Of a DNA stretch of 64,000 nt, positions 55,664 through 64,000 are shown piece by piece. A program made the translations under genes and the position numbers. Source of the stretch: Bryum argenteum (taxonomy: Eukaryota > Streptophyta > Bryopsida > Bryales > Bryaceae); assembly GCA_037043015.1 (NCBI GenBank), contig CM073326.1, forward strand, positions 372,001 to 436,000, written 5' to 3'. Positions within the stretch are counted from its first letter, which is position 1. Every line of letters begins with the position of its first letter. The notes under the pieces were generated by a model, which saw only the letters and a list, made by a program, of their open reading frames with translations, had not been told where the DNA came from and did not search any database.

Positions 55664-56525
55664 TTAAGGCTTTGTCTCTTTAGACTTAGAGCCATTCAGC
55701 TTGGTTGAATTCTCCAACAACTTGGCTTCGGCCTCGTGCTGCTTCATAAGCGCGCGAATAAGATCATTGCGACGAGAGTTTGGCAAGCAATTAGTACCCA
55801 AAGTCTCACTCCGACGGGCAAACCAGGTGTCAAAACATTCCCCATCACGCCTACAAAGGAAGTCAAGAGAACGCGAAGGACGAGAAGATGAAGGAGCTGC
55901 CAATTCCCCATGCGCAGGATATGGCCGGGGTGTGCAAGAAGATCGCCTTGATGGTGGGGGTCGCGATGCTAGTGGCTTTGCAAGAGGCAAGAAATCCCCC
56001 TTTGAACGAAGTTGTCGCGGGGCACCGCCGAGGGATCTTGTTGCCCTGCTACTGTTGTAATTGTTGACTTGGATCGCGGGTTGTGATGTATTGGACGTCC
56101 CACCCACATTGATGGTGGAAGGAGGAACAACTGAATCTCGCAAAGGAACGTCCATAGCACCCACACCGGAGTAGAGCTGCCTCTGAGGTGTTTTCGAATT
56201 TAGAGGATCAGGCGACATGGAGCGCCTCCGCGATGGTGATGTACGAAGCCGCTTCAGGGGAGACGGAGAGCAAACAGGAGTCCGAACAGGACCACGACTC
56301 GGCGGGCTGTCAACAACATTGTCATCAACACTATCTCTTGTAAAATCCATCGTTGCAGATGCTGCGTCCGTAGCCGTGAACATATCAAAATGCCTCGACG
56401 CGAGAGAGGCGGCAACACTTGCTGAGAGTGAAACAGAACATTCCGGGACGAAGGTCTGATTGGAGACATCATCCTCTTCACCGGACTCGTCGAGGGTGGA
56501 AGACGCCTTGACTTGAAGAACAAAA
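55664..56525 (-). CDS. Hypothetical Ser/Pro/Arg-rich protein, last exon
   Basis: The frame is open from a TTCTAG acceptor (exon start 56525) to a stop at 55664. The N-terminal part is acidic (LDESGEEDDVSNQT). The middle is Ser/Pro/Arg-rich (SPSPLKRLRTSPSRRRSMSP), typical of nuclear proteins. The C-terminal part has a compact stretch (GECFDTWFARRSETLG) and a charged helix (RNDLIRALMKQHEAEAKLLE). Upstream exons are not identified. The frame has no internal stop, unlike its neighbours. Family unknown. Confidence 0.45.
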
Positions 56526-56996
56526 CTAGAAATGCAAGGACCCGGTCAAGAAAAGATGGACGTAGGAACATGCAAGAGTTATCCACAAACCGGGAATAAC
56601 TTAAGCAGGGGGAACTGACGTCAGGTTCACAAGCACAAAGCATACAAGAACATAAGAAGAAAACAACCACTAAAATCAAAGTCAACATAAAGAGAACAGA
56701 GGGCTGAATGCATACAAGTTTATACTCTGAAAGATTATCCCCGGGTCGGGCAAAAATGACGTCCTAACTAACAACAAAGAAAGAGTCATACAACAGAAAC
56801 AATCATCAACATCAATCCTAAGTGAAGAAGCATCCACAGATGACGTAATAAAAATTGATCACATTGCGATGTGGTACATAAAGGATGATAAAATAATCGG
56901 CTTCTTTATTTAAACCAACCTTATTCATACAATAGCAACCCATTTACATATTTTATCTACTGGGTCCTCAAAAAGGAATAAAGAGCGCCCTAAACG
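56526..56996. other. Intron or spacer with one degenerate palindromic element
   Basis: No coding sequence is seen. A half-degenerate copy of the ATTATCCCCGG palindrome lies at 56734-56757. Confidence 0.4.
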
Positions 56997-57824
56997 TCAT
57001 CGAGACAATGACTTAGGAAAGGAAGGAGTTTCGTAAGTATGTCCTAAGTTCCTATGCGACTGCGCCATACCATCTAAAATAAACCTCCCTAAATTGCTAT
57101 ACTTATTGAGAGGAGGAATACCAATCCTATGATTGTCGACATAGGACCGAAGATTCTCAGGCCTGCAAGTGGCGAGAAGAGCGAGTAGCCATGGAGTAAG
57201 CACGGTGGACAGAGTATTGTCCTCCCGGCTAGATTTTGTCCAAGGCTGGAGGAAAATGGCGTTTCCGGTGTGGTTGCAAATACTCTTCTCAGGACTGTTG
57301 TCAATGAGGAGAGTGTTATCCAACCCAAACACAACAGCACCGTCACTAAGCGGGAACACCGCGAAGGACAACGTTTTCAAAAATATCCTCTTTTGCGCAT
57401 TGGTTGGGTACGACAAATACACACCGCTGCTAACCTCAACCAATCCACAAGACTCTTGTCCGAGGATCTCAAAAGGCTTAGGAAGTCCACTGAAGAGGTA
57501 GTCGATGACGGCCTCAACAGTGGACTTCTTCATCGAACTCCATATCACAACCCTCGCAACATGGGCGGACATGGTCTCCAAGAAGTCCCTCACTCCCGGG
57601 CGGCAGAAGATCGCCTTTGGAGGCACCTTCGCTGGGATGTCCGGCACGTAGAGCCAGTCCCCAAGAGAGCACATGGGAGAATTCTTCCCGAGCGATGGCA
57701 GATGCACACACTGACAAAGGATCCCGTTGATGTCGAGGACGACATTCAACCATGGAGGCGGCGCCGTCCGCCCGAGTGCAAACCTCAGCCGCGGGACACA
57801 CTCAAATTGGGAAATCAATTCTAC
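56997..57824 (-). CDS. FCP1/SCP-like HAD phosphatase homologue with altered motif I
   Basis: The segment opens after a GATGCCAG acceptor (exon start 57824) and ends at a TGA at 56997. Motif I is VVLDINGILCQ: the first aspartate of DxDxT is present, but the second is Asn. Motif II lies in RVVIWSSMKKSTVE and motif III in LLIDNSPEK, as in FCP1/SCP (NIF) proteins that dephosphorylate the RNA polymerase II C-terminal domain. Loss of the general-acid aspartate predicts weak or no phosphatase activity, so it may be a pseudo-enzyme. The C-terminal part (RIGIPPLNK) is conserved in related plant proteins as I remember them. The N-terminal exon is not resolved; candidates lie at 57830-58000. Confidence 0.65.
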   Translation of the reverse strand, partial: VELISQFECVPRLRFALGRTAPPPWLNVVLDINGILCQCVHLPSLGKNSPMCSLGDWLYVPDIPAKVPPKAIFCRPGVRDFLETMSAHVARVVIWSSMKKSTVEAVIDYLFSGLPKPFEILGQESCGLVEVSSGVYLSYPTNAQKRIFLKTLSFAVFPLSDGAVVFGLDNTLLIDNSPEKSICNHTGNAIFLQPWTKSSREDNTLSTVLTPWLLALLATCRPENLRSYVDNHRIGIPPLNKYSNLGRFILDGMAQSHRNLGHTYETPSFPKSLSR

Positions 57825-58200
57825 CTGGCATCAAAGGAAACAATAATGTTGAGGATACATGATTGAAAGCAGAGACACGGCGATCTGAGCAAATCCACAA
57901 TGACGGCATGCATTGCATCCGTGGCATTGGGGCCAGATCGATCGGATTCTGATGCAATCTCACGGCCCGTGGGCGCAGAATGAATCCCACAGAGGTGAAC
58001 TGAGAAAGACATTAAGGAAAATCAAATGACACTCCAACTTGAAGGCAAAAATATTGATATCAAAAATAAATTTATTTACATCAATCATGTACAAGGGATG
58101 TGTTTGTCAACTTTGACCGAAACACTACGCTGGGTACTAATACTACCGAAAATCTATAATACATGACCCGCCACAGCAAACGTTGACAACTCCAGAAAAA
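57825..58200. other. Spacer between minus-strand genes
   Basis: No firm coding segment is seen. It should contain the promoter and any first exon of the FCP1-like gene and the 3' end of the gene ending at 58201. Confidence 0.4.
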
Positions 58201-58544
58201 TCATAACGAGTAAGGGTCGTCGATCTCCTGCGGGAGAAAATAGACAAATAAGCGAAGTTCAGGCAAGCGAATCGGTTTAGGTTAAGGCCAAGACAAAAAA
58301 AATCATGACGATTGTGACGACGACGAGTTATTGCAGTCGTGAGGGGGAGGGTGAAAGTACTTACGTTATCATGTGGCTCTTGCGGTTGATTCGCGTCGGT
58401 CGGGCTCGACGAGTAGTCCACCAACTCCTGGTCATCGGCATCGACCAGAGTCCTCGCCGGAGTGCTCGCAAACTCCTCGTCCTCGCACGCCGGAGCTGCG
58501 ATGGGCTTAGGAATGGTGTCCTCCACTTTGACTCTCGGCTCCGC

Positions 58545-59011
58545 ATTATCCCCGGCTCGGGGATAACTTACCAACTAGTCGTACTGAGAAAGTTCTAGAC
58601 CAGAATCAGGTGGATGAGCAGACTCAACCACTGGAGCAGCGGGTGCCACACTCGATGAATCAGGACCCAAGGCAGGATTTTCGGCGGGAGGGGACACCTC
58701 AACAGAAGAGTCTGGATTATCCCCGGGCCGGGAATAATCTCCAGACTTATTGAGCTGATCGGCAGCAGCCTGAGATTCAGCAACGACATCGGGCTGATCG
58801 CCAACAGCAAGAGATTCAGAAACGACCTGCTCAGGTTCCTTCTCAGAGGGAATGGGCTGCGCCTGGAAGTCGGAGCCAGTCGCAGCAAGATTATCCCCGG
58901 CCCGGGGATAATCTGGTGTGGCTGTGCCAGAGGACAGCGGCAAGGGCTCCACCTCGCTAATAGGTACAGCCGCGGTGGTGATGGCAGTATTATCCCCGGC
59001 CTGGGGATAAT
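58545..59011. repeat. Four copies of a 23-bp palindrome inside coding DNA
   Basis: Copies at 58545-58567, 58716-58738, 58890-58912 and 58989-59011. The copy at 58890 is perfect, with arms ATTATCCCCGG and CCGGGGATAAT around one C. The others have one to three changes. All four are in frame on the minus strand and encode the (P/S)(R/Q)(A/P)GDN motif. Confidence 0.9.
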
Positions 59012-60105
59012 CTGCACCAAGCTCGGAACTCGGGCCGCCCGAGGTGGAAGGAAGATCCGGATGCTCGCTTGCAATTATAGCAGCAACGTGGGCTTGCATC
59101 GGCTTGCCACTTCTCAGCCAATCTATGACGACGTTATGTTCTGCGAGCTTTCTTGCGTCCTTTGCTTCCTTTCTCGCCTTCTCCTTTGCCAGTCTGGCCT
59201 CCTCGGCTAGCCTCCTTCTATTCTCCAGGAAGTGTTCTTCAACCTTCACACCCGGAGCACCTGGAGGAGGCGCAACTCCTGCTGCATTCGCCATTGGGTC
59301 AGTAGAGGGGTTGCACACCACGACAACCTTCTCCTTCTTCACCGCCGTGTCATCATCAAGAGCTGGCAGGTCTGAATCATCAACTGGCCGGTTACGACGA
59401 CGGGAGCTCGAAGGTGTCGACGTCGGGAGCTCGATGGTTTCGCCTTCAGGAGCTGGGACATCGACGACATAGAATTCATCCGTCGGATCAGTGCCTTCCT
59501 CGTCACTCAGATCTATGAATATGTGGGTGGGCGCCACAAACGCATAGAGTGGCCTCCCCCGTCTGTTAAGAGCTTTACTCTGAAGGGTTGTGTCCACCGC
59601 AGGTGCCACAGTAGAAGAGGGCATGGCGCAAGATGCCCCATGCAATGGTTGACTCGGAGCCGTGGTCTCAGCTGCGAGATCGAGCCGACGTTTCAATGGC
59701 CTACGCGACTCGGAGTTGCCCGATGATCCGACGACAACATCCGCAGATGATTGAACAGGCATTGTCGTTGTCGTGGCGAGCCTCGACGGGATCACTGGCA
59801 TAGGCTCCTTACGAGGGCGCCGGGTCTCGGCATCAGGCCCCTGCGCCTGGTGCTCATCATCCATCGGAGTGGACCTAGGAGGAGATGTCTCCCTTGCCTC
59901 CGCTGATGGTGCTGTTGGTGATGCCTCCGTTGATGGTGCTGCTGGTGATGCCTCAGCTGATGGTGCTGTTGGCGATGCATGCGGAGATTGCATGACCTGC
60001 TCGCCCGCCGCCTTATAACCCAAACGATAGTCCGAGTCGTTCGAATCGTCACCGTCGGAGTCGCCGGAAGAGTCGTCACCTTTCTTCTTCTTCGAGGAGT
60101 CTGAA

Positions 60106-60709
60106 TGTCGCGACCCTAATTACTCCACCTCATTTTTTTGCTTAGTGAGCCTTACTTGGTAGCGGAATCCCGGCACACTTAGTTGGTAGCAACCGGCCAC
60201 GACTTTGCGAACACTTGCATGTGCCCACACACACAATGTTAGCACCATTTTAAGTCAAGGTGTCCAACCCACCTTGACTCCATAACTCATTACCTAAACT
60301 ATTGCTTTGCTCATCATGAGCCTTAGCATTCTTGAAAGCCCTTGTCATTAGCTTTCAAGCAATATGAAACATGTCGCCCTCCACGAAGGTCGACACAATG
60401 AGTCCCGAAAGGCAACACTCCCGACTCCCGGAGTGTCCCGGAACGCGCTCCAACTTTGGAGAGCCATATCTCATGACTCACAACTCCAAATCGCGCGTTC
60501 TTTGGACCCATGGGTGCGTGCTTGAACAAGATTTCCAACCATGTAAGGCACACCACCATGTTCGTCCCGAGCACAACGCCATTGCGTGCTGTTTGCTCGG
60601 GACTCTCCTTGGTCACCTCACCTTGTCTCTTGCCAAGCCCGGGGCGTCACTCCCGGGGTCCTCTTGGCTCACCACGGTGTTCGGGCATCCTTTCGAAAGG
60701 GATGTGACA
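60106..60709 (-). repeat. 3' LTR of the chromodomain Gypsy element
   Basis: 604 bp, with TG/CA ends on its own strand (TGTCACATCCC to GGGTCGCGACA). The inner 340 bases match the truncated 5' LTR at 63230-63566. Confidence 0.85.
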
Positions 60710-61570
60710 CTCACCTCCACCAAACAGCGTCGATGCCCTCATCGACAATCTCTCTTGTCGGCAGTACCAAGTTCTTGAGGTAGCCGCCTCCTTGGCACTT
60801 GCATTGCGTTCCAGGGTAGCTAGCCCCGCAATGCTCCAAGCATCCTTTTACTTGGAAAATGGCTTAGTCTCAAAGGTGGCACCCGATAGGTCTAAGGTCC
60901 TTTCCACCTAAGGAGACTCCTTGGAAGGACCCATATAAACTAGACCTATCTACTTTGAGACTCACTTGGAATGCTCCCAATGGCCCCAAGTTAGGCTCAA
61001 CTAGCCCTTCATACTCACATGACTTAGGATTGAATTGAAGGCTAACCAACACTTTCTTGGTCGCAACACCAAGCCCTCTTTTCAAACACTTAGGCTCTCA
61101 AGTGGTGAACTTTGCTCGCCTAGGGGTAATGCTAAGTCCCGCCCGACCTAGCCTTTGCTTCACTCTACCGAGACATGGGTGATCAAGCCATGCGTTGACG
61201 ATGGTCAACCCGCAAAGGGCACTTTTATGAGCCCGTGCCACTACCTTGCTCCCGCCCGAGCAAGTCCTAAGCTTGAGAGTCGTGGGGGTTCACCCACTCA
61301 CAACTCCTAAGCCAATGTCCCTGTTTTGCAGCATTCCAAGTATTGGCTTCGCGTATCCTTCAACCTCTTCTAACCAACCTAGCAATCCAAAATGAGATTA
61401 GGACTCATCTCACTTCAAACATGCAATCAAGGAACTTGCCAGCATCTTTATTGTCAACCAAGTATTACAACATGTGTCATTTTTACCAAATACTAGACAA
61501 AACTTAGGCCAAGTATACACAAGTGTGGCAATTCACCCCCACTTCAAAGGTTGATGTCCTCATCAATGCT
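60710..61570. other. Untranslated 3' region of the chromodomain element
   Basis: Non-coding stretch between the chromodomain end and the 3' LTR, with no firm frame. Confidence 0.5.
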
Positions 61571-61574
61571 TTTT

Positions 61575-63230
61575 CGGTGTCTTGGATCTCCGTTGGCTTT
61601 CATACCATTCCACCATCTCCTTTGCATTGGCCATGTACTTGGCCTCAACCCATGTTGCTTGCTTCTCATGGTACCCCCGCCTCTTCACCAAGTATTCTTT
61701 TGCCCTTTTTCTTGGTGATCCGGCAGTTCATAATGCCTCCAAACTCCAAGTGATCACCAAGTAGTTCGGGTGGAGGCCGCAACACTTGCTTGCGTTCCGG
61801 CCTCACCTTATCTTTATGATATGGCTTGAGTAATGACACATGGAAGGTGGAATGAATCTTGGTCTCCGGTGGTAAGTCCAACTTATAAACATCCTCAAAC
61901 AACCGTTTTGCAATGACAAATGGACTCACATACTTTGCCATGGATATGGGAGTCAAGCCATCCGGTAAGGTGAGATTTTTCTCATTCTACCACACCTTTT
62001 AGCCCTCCTCATACTCCTCATGGCGCCGCCCTTTGTTAACTTGTTTCACATATCTCTTCGGGCCTTGTCTAGGTTTTCTTGGTCCTTTTCAATAAGTTGC
62101 TATCTCTTGGCTACCAAGTCTTTTGCACCTTGGCTTTGTTCCATCTCCGATTGCAGTCCATTCAAAAGCTAGGTTGTTAGGCATAAGTGGCTTCACACAT
62201 AAGCCACCTTGGGCGGCGATTGACTCATAGCACCATGCCTCAATGCATTATGGCTACCAACCGCCAAACCCAAGTAATCACTTCGATCACTTTGGTCTTC
62301 GGCAACCCATGGTGCCGGCACCAAACACTGAAAAAGGAGCACCACCTTGTCAAAGGCGGTCGCCATCCCTTTTTTTGGCTCCATCCTTGCCAACTTACAA
62401 AACCAATCCACCACCACAAAGATGGCGTCACTTCCTCGTGACTCCGGAAGGCTTGTAATGAAATCCATGGAGACACACTCCCATGGACCATCCCGGATAG
62501 GCAAAGGCCGTAACAAACCCACGTGCTTTTGATATGGCGCCCGGTTGGCTTGATATTCAAGTGATACAAGTCTTCACATAATGGGCAATGTGTTCCTTCA
62601 TTTCGGGCCAATAGAACCTCTTTGAAACCAAACATATGGTGGACTTCTCCCCCCTATGCCCGGCCAAGCGGTTGTCATGCTCCTCCTTGAGCACACTCAA
62701 CCTCCACATGCCCTCTGGAACACACACCCTATTTTGCTTGAACTTGATCATACATTGATGAAGCCGGATACCTTTGGGCTTCATGCCACACCTAAGTTCA
62801 CTTAAGAACTTTTGAGCCTCGGGGTCTTTCATATACGCCTCCCTTATCCGCTTTGCCAAATCACCTTCTCCCGCATACATCACTCTCAGGACTTGCGTGG
62901 TATTTGGCTAATGTTCACCATTCCAACCTAGTGCATCCGGCGCCCATTCACTCGGCCCGGCTTGTGAATCAACTCCACATTTTTGAGCACTAAAGTAACA
63001 TACCACCTCAATTGCTTGGGTGTAACTTTGGCTTGTGTTTCAAAGTACTTAAATGAAACATTATTGGTGAATACCTTGATTTCATAGAGACCAAGGTAAT
63101 GTTGCCATGTCTTCAAACAATGCACCATGGCAACCATCTCCTTATCATGCGTTGACCAATTGATTTGAGTGCCATCCAATTTCTTGCTCTCAAATACAAT
63201 TGGCCTTCCTTCTTGCATGAGCACCAACAT
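61575..63230 (-). pseudogene. Pol remnant: RNase H, integrase, chromodomain
   Basis: Minus-strand order: RNase H (LMQEGRPIVFESKKLDG and HDKEMVAMVHCLKTWQHYLG, 63230-62930); integrase zinc-binding region (HDNRLAGHRGEKSTICLV, FYWPEMKEHI, 62883-62557); integrase core start (GPWECVSMDFITSLPESRG, 62522-62193); GPY/F region (KYVSPFVIAKRLFEDVYKLD, 61956 onward) and a chromodomain-like end (CRITKKKGKRILGEE, then AKEMVEWYES-type residues near 61600). Frames shift between blocks. Chromodomains in such integrases steer insertion toward marked chromatin. Without gag and reverse transcriptase this copy is dead. Confidence 0.75.
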
Positions 63231-63566
63231 GCCGCCATCCACGAAGGTCGACACAATGAGTCCCGAAAGGCAACACTCCCGACTCCCGGAGTGTCCCGGA
63301 ACGCGCTCCAACTTTGAAGAGACATATCTCATGACTCACAACTCCAAATCGCGCGTTCTTTGGACCCATGGGTGCGTGCTTGAACAAGGTTTCCAACCAT
63401 GTAAGGCACACCACCAAGTTCGTCCCGAGCACGACGCCATTGCGTGCTGTTTGCTCGGGACTCTCCTTGGTCACCTCACCTGTCTCTTGCCAAGCCCGGG
63501 GCGTCACTCCCGGGGTCCTCTTGGCTCACCACGGTGTTCGGGCATCCTTTTGAAAGGGATGTGACA
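63230..63566 (-). repeat. Truncated 5' LTR fused to RNase H sequence
   Basis: Matches 60370-60709. The junction near 63225-63235 lies where LTR (GGCGACATGTT) and RNase H (GGCGGCATGTTGG) sequences are alike, which suggests a microhomology-mediated internal deletion. Confidence 0.8.
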
Positions 63567-63852
63567 CTGAAGAAGTATCTGGAGTCTGAGTTTGAGGCGA
63601 TCTCGTACTTTCAGCTCCCAGGTCGGACTGCGGCTCGGCTGCAGAAGAAGAAGGTTGGCTTCCCTCGAATGAAGCCCTCGTTACGAGGCTGAGGTCATCC
63701 ATTTCATCAGACCATGAGTTCTTCTTGGTGTCGTAGGGACAGTCATCGTGGATGAAGTTCCTATAGTCAACCCTGGCCCTTTTATCCGCAGAGAGCAGGT
63801 AACCCCCATAATAGTGCTTGTCAACCAAGCCATAGAAGGCATGTTTCAGGAT

Positions 63853-64000
63853 CTGCATGGGAAGAGAAGTACCAATCAGTCACGGTGCACTAGGGAAAAG
63901 TTATCCCAGGCCCGGGGATAACATATAGAACGTGAAACCGGGAGATAAGCAAAATTACCAACAACACAAGACATCTATTTAAGATACATGGCCAAAAATA
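63853..64000 (-). other. Intron of the interrupted gene with a near-perfect palindrome
   Basis: Intronic sequence upstream of the acceptor TTCCCATGCAG. It contains GTTATCCCAGG-C-CCGGGGATAAC at 63900-63922, a one-mismatch version of the palindrome seen in the coding exon. Confidence 0.7.

Larger units (their letters stand above)
60106..63566 (-). mobile_element. Chromodomain Ty3/Gypsy element with internal deletion
   Basis: Flanked by the 5-bp direct repeat CTGAA (60101-60105 and 63567-63571). On the plus strand it begins TGTCGCGACCC and ends GGGATGTGACA. The 3' LTR is 60106-60709. Only about 337 bases of the 5' LTR remain (63230-63566). They are fused directly to RNase H coding sequence, so gag, protease and reverse transcriptase are gone. 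By eye the two LTR copies differ at about seven positions plus one gap. The insertion lies in the coding exon of the host gene on the same strand. Confidence 0.9.
58201..63852 (-). pseudogene. Acidic hypothetical gene interrupted by a retrotransposon
   Basis: Coding segments: 63852-63567, then (after the insertion) 60105-58365, then a last nine-codon exon 58227-58201 (EIDDPYSL and stop). The acceptor before 63852 is TTCCCATGCAG, the donor after 58365 is GTAAGT, and the last acceptor is TCCCGCAG. The frame is continuous across the insertion once the element is ignored. The protein is low complexity. It has a compact start (AFYGLVDKHYYGGYLL), an acidic Ser/Asp stretch, SPTAPSAEA-type repeats, a coiled region (RLAEEARLAKEKARKEAKDA) and four copies of a (D/S)Y(P/S)(R/Q)(A/P)GDN motif encoded by a DNA palindrome. 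A TAG at 58575 breaks the frame. The family is unknown, and upstream exons lie beyond the window. Confidence 0.6.

Noticed and set aside
1409-58577. In-frame stops as evidence for a variant genetic code or nuclear U-to-C editing
   Set aside because: All three stop codons are involved, other elements end normally at stops, and methylation-driven decay is the simpler explanation.
60323-60783. Open frames inside the LTR of the chromodomain element
   Set aside because: They recur in both LTR copies, change frame freely, and encode nothing recognisable.

Overview
This window looks like repeat-rich nuclear DNA of a land plant or close streptophyte relative. The evidence is GT-AG introns, MULE, Ty3/Gypsy, Tc1/mariner and LINE-like elements, interstitial CCCTAAA telomere-type repeats, and a fragment of a B-type cyclin-dependent kinase (CDKB), which is a plant-lineage kinase. 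Several families (SWIM-finger MULE transposases, FCP1-like proteins, a Crinkler-like NTPase/nuclease, a lone ADD finger) recall gene-poor regions of bryophyte or other early-diverging streptophyte genomes. That placement is an inference, and I cannot name the species.

Layout. 1-4.6 kb: LTR-like sequence and a large minus-strand Pro-rich, coiled-coil retroelement-type gene (932-3802) with a CCCGGG-rich upstream region. 4.6-6.1 kb: a 380-bp macrosatellite. 6.2-6.6 kb: a small two-exon minus-strand fragment. 8.2 kb: an intact-looking small gene made almost only of an ATRX-type ADD zinc finger. 10 kb: a small acidic nuclear-type ORF. 11.4-12.4 kb: the 5' part of a MULE transposase. 12.8-13.8 kb: dispersed and tandem degenerate repeats. 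13.8-14.9 kb: minus-strand SANT-like exons. 16,841-21,131: a complete but dead MULE with TIRs and a 9-bp target duplication, inserted just upstream of a probable leader intron of a Crinkler-like P-loop NTPase/nuclease gene (21,973-24,575, one frameshift). 25-26 kb: a LINE remnant. 26.4-27.2 kb: an unknown broken gene. 28.1-38.7 kb: a Tc1/mariner element split by a 9.4-kb Ty3/Gypsy (Tat-type) element. 39.7-40.25 kb: a MITE. 40.3-44.3 kb: AT-rich DNA without genes. 44.3-47.85 kb: a second MULE-like transposase gene, minus strand, broken. 48.8-55.1 kb: a ten-exon plus-strand gene with a ParB/sulfiredoxin-like domain and a possible methyltransferase-like end. Its intron 1 holds captured CDKB exons flanked by a 118-bp tandem repeat carrying a perfect hairpin. 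55.7-58 kb: two minus-strand genes, one FCP1-like. 58.2-63.85 kb: a minus-strand acidic-protein gene split by an internally deleted chromodomain Gypsy element with a CTGAA target duplication.

Three patterns cross element boundaries. First, the reading frames of many unrelated elements are broken by TAA/TAG/TGA codons that can each be derived from CAA/CAG/CGA by one C-to-T change, as expected from deamination of methylated cytosines. Second, a 23-bp palindrome with ATTATCCCCGG arms recurs in coding and intronic DNA around 56.7-63.9 kb. Third, the hairpin minisatellite borders the kinase fragment on both sides. Most of the window is transposon sediment; the ADD gene, the Crinkler-like gene and the ParB-like gene are the best candidates for host or domesticated functions.
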